Assembly: GCA_030123585.1 (NCBI GenBank)
Contig: CP126120.1
Location: forward strand, 2,481,001-2,545,000
Length of the DNA stretch: 64,000 nucleotides
Direction: 5' to 3'
DNA from: Rhodanobacteraceae bacterium
GTDB taxonomy: Bacteria > Pseudomonadota > Gammaproteobacteria > Xanthomonadales > Rhodanobacteraceae
Shown: positions 63,701-64,000 of the stretch, in pieces
How positions within the stretch are numbered: position 1 is the stretch's first letter
Layout: every line of letters starts with the position of its first letter
The notes under the pieces: model-generated
The model's input: the letters and a program-made list of their open reading frames with translations, nothing else
Databases searched by the model: none
Told to the model about the DNA's origin: nothing
Position numbers and translations under genes: made by a program

Positions 63701-64000
63701 CAGCCGCCACATCGACTTCGGGCAATTCAATCGCGCGCTCGCGCCAGCGCGGATCGCACGCCTGCCGCGCCAGGGCGTCCGGCGTTTTCCACGTGTCCGC
63801 AAGTAATTGCGCGGTGGCCGCGTCGGCGCTGCCGCGCCGCCAGAAGTCGCGCACGATCTCGAGTTGCAGGGCGCGGATGTCCTCGATCAGTTCCGGTGTC
63901 CGCAGCGCCTGCCCGGTGTCGAATCCGAATTCGGCCAGTGCGCGGTGGCAGAAACCGTGCAGGGTGCCGATGAACGCGGTGTCGATGGCCAGGCGCGCCT
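60765..64000 (-). CDS. recB: Exodeoxyribonuclease V beta subunit, partial (N-terminus off the right edge)
   Basis: About 1077 residues are visible and the frame stays open to the window edge, so the N-terminal Walker A part is missing. The first visible residues include IGTLHGFCHRAL, the conserved UvrD-type motif. Then come FQDTDAQQWRVVKKLF with LVGDPKQAIYGFRGG, VSTVHAAKGLEYDVVLV and YVAVTRARVLCVL. The C-terminal nuclease has GKIDLTF and HIVDWKTNR (Asp and Lys of the catalytic site). RecB is the 3'-5' helicase and nuclease of RecBCD. A GTG at 63854 is an internal codon, not the start. recC is not in the window. Confidence 0.94.
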   Translation of the reverse strand, partial: ARLAIDTAFIGTLHGFCHRALAEFGFDTGQALRTPELIEDIRALQLEIVRDFWRRGSADAATAQLLADTWKTPDALARQACDPRWRERAIELPEVDVAAAATAFEDAARRVATCPVNALDGAERELQRCIKDTRARNSRVAALRQLHAWSQAGATPDAANFDPKAAASLGVENITCLKPEGVGPEGQVFNDVAALARAFESLKAARAVAATLPAATLLHAAYRFVESELPKRLAERQRMGHDQAVDRLAGALADPARGERTAGRIRARWKAALIDEFQDTDAQQWRVVKKLFGAATLVLVGDPKQAIYGFRGGDVFTWLQACDEARRQARGGEASLRLRDSYRAGAGMCRAINALFSRTDAFVEADIEHPDLQSARSARALLHHGEPVPALQLWWLDPDRIEHAADRLPSKEHARRAIQDACVAWIARALADAAFDLRDEHGARTRLLPRHVAVLVNDNRQALAMQAALGRAGVPACSNLRASVYASDEAADLALLLDAVAVPGDPRRARAAHASVLIGADAADIVDEARQALMLERVAGWADAVRRHGPLPWLRGLLEAAAPRLLALPDGQRRVANHLQLAELLQALHAQSFGLDDLATRFARARIEAVDDEDSARLRLDSDADAVTVSTVHAAKGLEYDVVLVPYAVLGQDPDRKRNGQPALHWYHDGTAARVAIGDGASDTVRERAIREIVAEEVRKLYVAVTRARVLCVLPCGPTSATPFSPLHYLLHVAGRAAPLPADATGCGEALRDLCEHADGDAERIDLPDAAQSERASPRQSAPALRAHGFTRATLERDWQVWSFSRLVRGSSHPSVDDPLPGTGDGDAPPAEAATDASNLGGARFGTAVHAMFERTEFAAWRDAVEAPDRERALIERSLRDQGLGETRAAMARAVAAAGTCVRDALNAALPCGARLCDVAPEQRRAEIEFHLSLHRARGSELYALLHRHGYPRQRGGAPPSLHGLLTGKIDLTFRHAGRFHIVDWKTNRCAPYDDAAVRAEIAMHDYDLQWLIYTLALHRWLRQRLPGYDYDRHVGDVYYLFVRGMQEGRGVHVDRPPRSLVEAMDALFDPHAGSGA

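Overview
The window looks like a chromosomal segment of a high-GC gammaproteobacterium of the Xanthomonadaceae/Rhodanobacteraceae type. This rests on the bioB-bioF/bioH-bioC run divergent from comF, on lhr next to recD-recB, on GTAG-type REP pairs between genes, and on a Clp/CRP-like site upstream of polysaccharide export genes. The assignment is inferred from gene order and protein resemblance; no rRNA or other taxonomic marker is present.

Regions. (1) 1-10952: an accessory module with a cut-off sulfotransferase, two adenylation-carrier-thioesterase (A-T-TE) proteins without condensation domains, a ThDP-dependent enzyme, an ATP-grasp ligase and a GT2 glycosyltransferase. (2) 10953-16002: an insertion-rich stretch with an intact IS30-family element, a polysaccharide deacetylase, a lower-GC LTA-synthase-like membrane sulfatase and decayed IS30 remnants, flanked by two closely related GT2 genes. 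(3) 16003-27527 (+): GT2, galE, GT4, two secreted beta-helix proteins sharing an identical 1473-bp core, a terminator, a Wzx-type flippase, a YdcF-like protein and a second sulfotransferase. (4) 41377-27579 (-): the export and assembly arm, namely a UDP-sugar dehydrogenase, a UDP-uronate epimerase, Wza-like lipoprotein, chain-length determinant, BY-kinase-like protein, outer-membrane beta-barrel, two GT4 enzymes, O-antigen-ligase-like protein, deacetylase, membrane GT2 and GT4. (5) 41426-64000: mostly housekeeping genes (EamA transporter, YncE-like protein, biotin genes, comF, ubiA, APC permease, GST, M61 peptidase, lhr, recD, recB cut by the right edge).

Regions 3 and 4 together make a Wzx/Wzy-style exopolysaccharide locus. 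Precursors are UDP-hexose and uronic acids; about seven glycosyltransferases build the unit; Wzx flips it; the O-antigen-ligase-like protein polymerises or ligates; the Wza/Wzc-like pair and the barrel export it. Deacetylases, sulfotransferases and perhaps the A-T-TE/ATP-grasp module may decorate it. No initiating phosphoglycosyltransferase is visible in the window.

The most unusual feature is how palindromic repeats interact with coding sequence. Four copies of one repeat family lie in frame inside lhr and a different one inside recD. A hairpin element fuses bioF to bioH in one frame. Another copy of the first family sits where the bioF ribosome-binding site should be. Two GTAG-REP pairs each supply the TAG stop codons of both convergent genes that flank them.
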